Source: an uncultured Oscillochloris sp. (lineage in GTDB: Bacteria; Chloroflexota; Chloroflexia; Chloroflexales; Chloroflexaceae). Taken from it: 6,037 nt of DNA. Position 1 is the stretch's first letter, and each line of letters begins with the position of its first letter. Position numbers and translations under genes: made by a program. Below, piece by piece: positions 6,022 through 6,037 of this stretch. The stretch spans positions 1-6,037 of the forward strand of contig CAIRFY010000438.1 in NCBI GenBank assembly GCA_903877945.1. The letters run 5' to 3'. The notes below the pieces were generated by a model. The model saw only the letters and a program-made list of their open reading frames with translations. It did no database searches and was not told the origin of the DNA.

Positions 6022-6037
6022 GGCATATCGTTACCCA

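Overview
The window looks like chromosomal DNA from a GC-rich bacterium, most likely a Chloroflexota member (filamentous Chloroflexales type). This is an inference from style, not from a marker gene. The supporting signs are a Ser/Thr kinase with a Pro/Thr-rich tail behind one membrane segment, weak or absent Shine-Dalgarno sequences, and intergenic gaps filled with dispersed GC-rich palindromes. No rRNA, tRNA, CRISPR array or transposase gene was found.

There are three real genes. A membrane-anchored PknB-type Ser/Thr protein kinase lies on the + strand (369-1793). hypF, the carbamoyltransferase that starts cyanide-ligand synthesis for [NiFe] hydrogenases, lies on the - strand (2158-4524). 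A membrane PAS/HD-GYP protein, probably a cyclic-di-GMP phosphodiesterase, lies on the - strand (4730-5911). The kinase and hypF converge. The HD-GYP gene lies upstream of hypF on the same strand, but 205 bp and a palindromic repeat separate them, so an operon is doubtful. The two signalling proteins share no visible pathway with hypF, and no other hyp or hydrogenase gene is present, so this looks like a scattered housekeeping and signalling locus.

The unusual content is intergenic. Between the convergent kinase and hypF genes sits a compact element (1814-2074). It has an 11-bp terminal inverted repeat, 27 perfectly phased copies of an 8-bp unit (GCGAGGAG and variants), then about three units in the opposite orientation, making a hairpin-like right end. 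The first 55 bases of the window align without gaps to the right end of this element. They are therefore the tail of a second, diverged copy, and the two copies bracket the kinase gene. A 16-bp direct repeat also brackets the 1814-2074 element. Upstream of the kinase is a REP-like palindrome cluster (116-200). Downstream of the HD-GYP gene is a C/G-rich palindrome (4648-4700), part of which recurs upstream of the same gene at the window edge (6001-6021).
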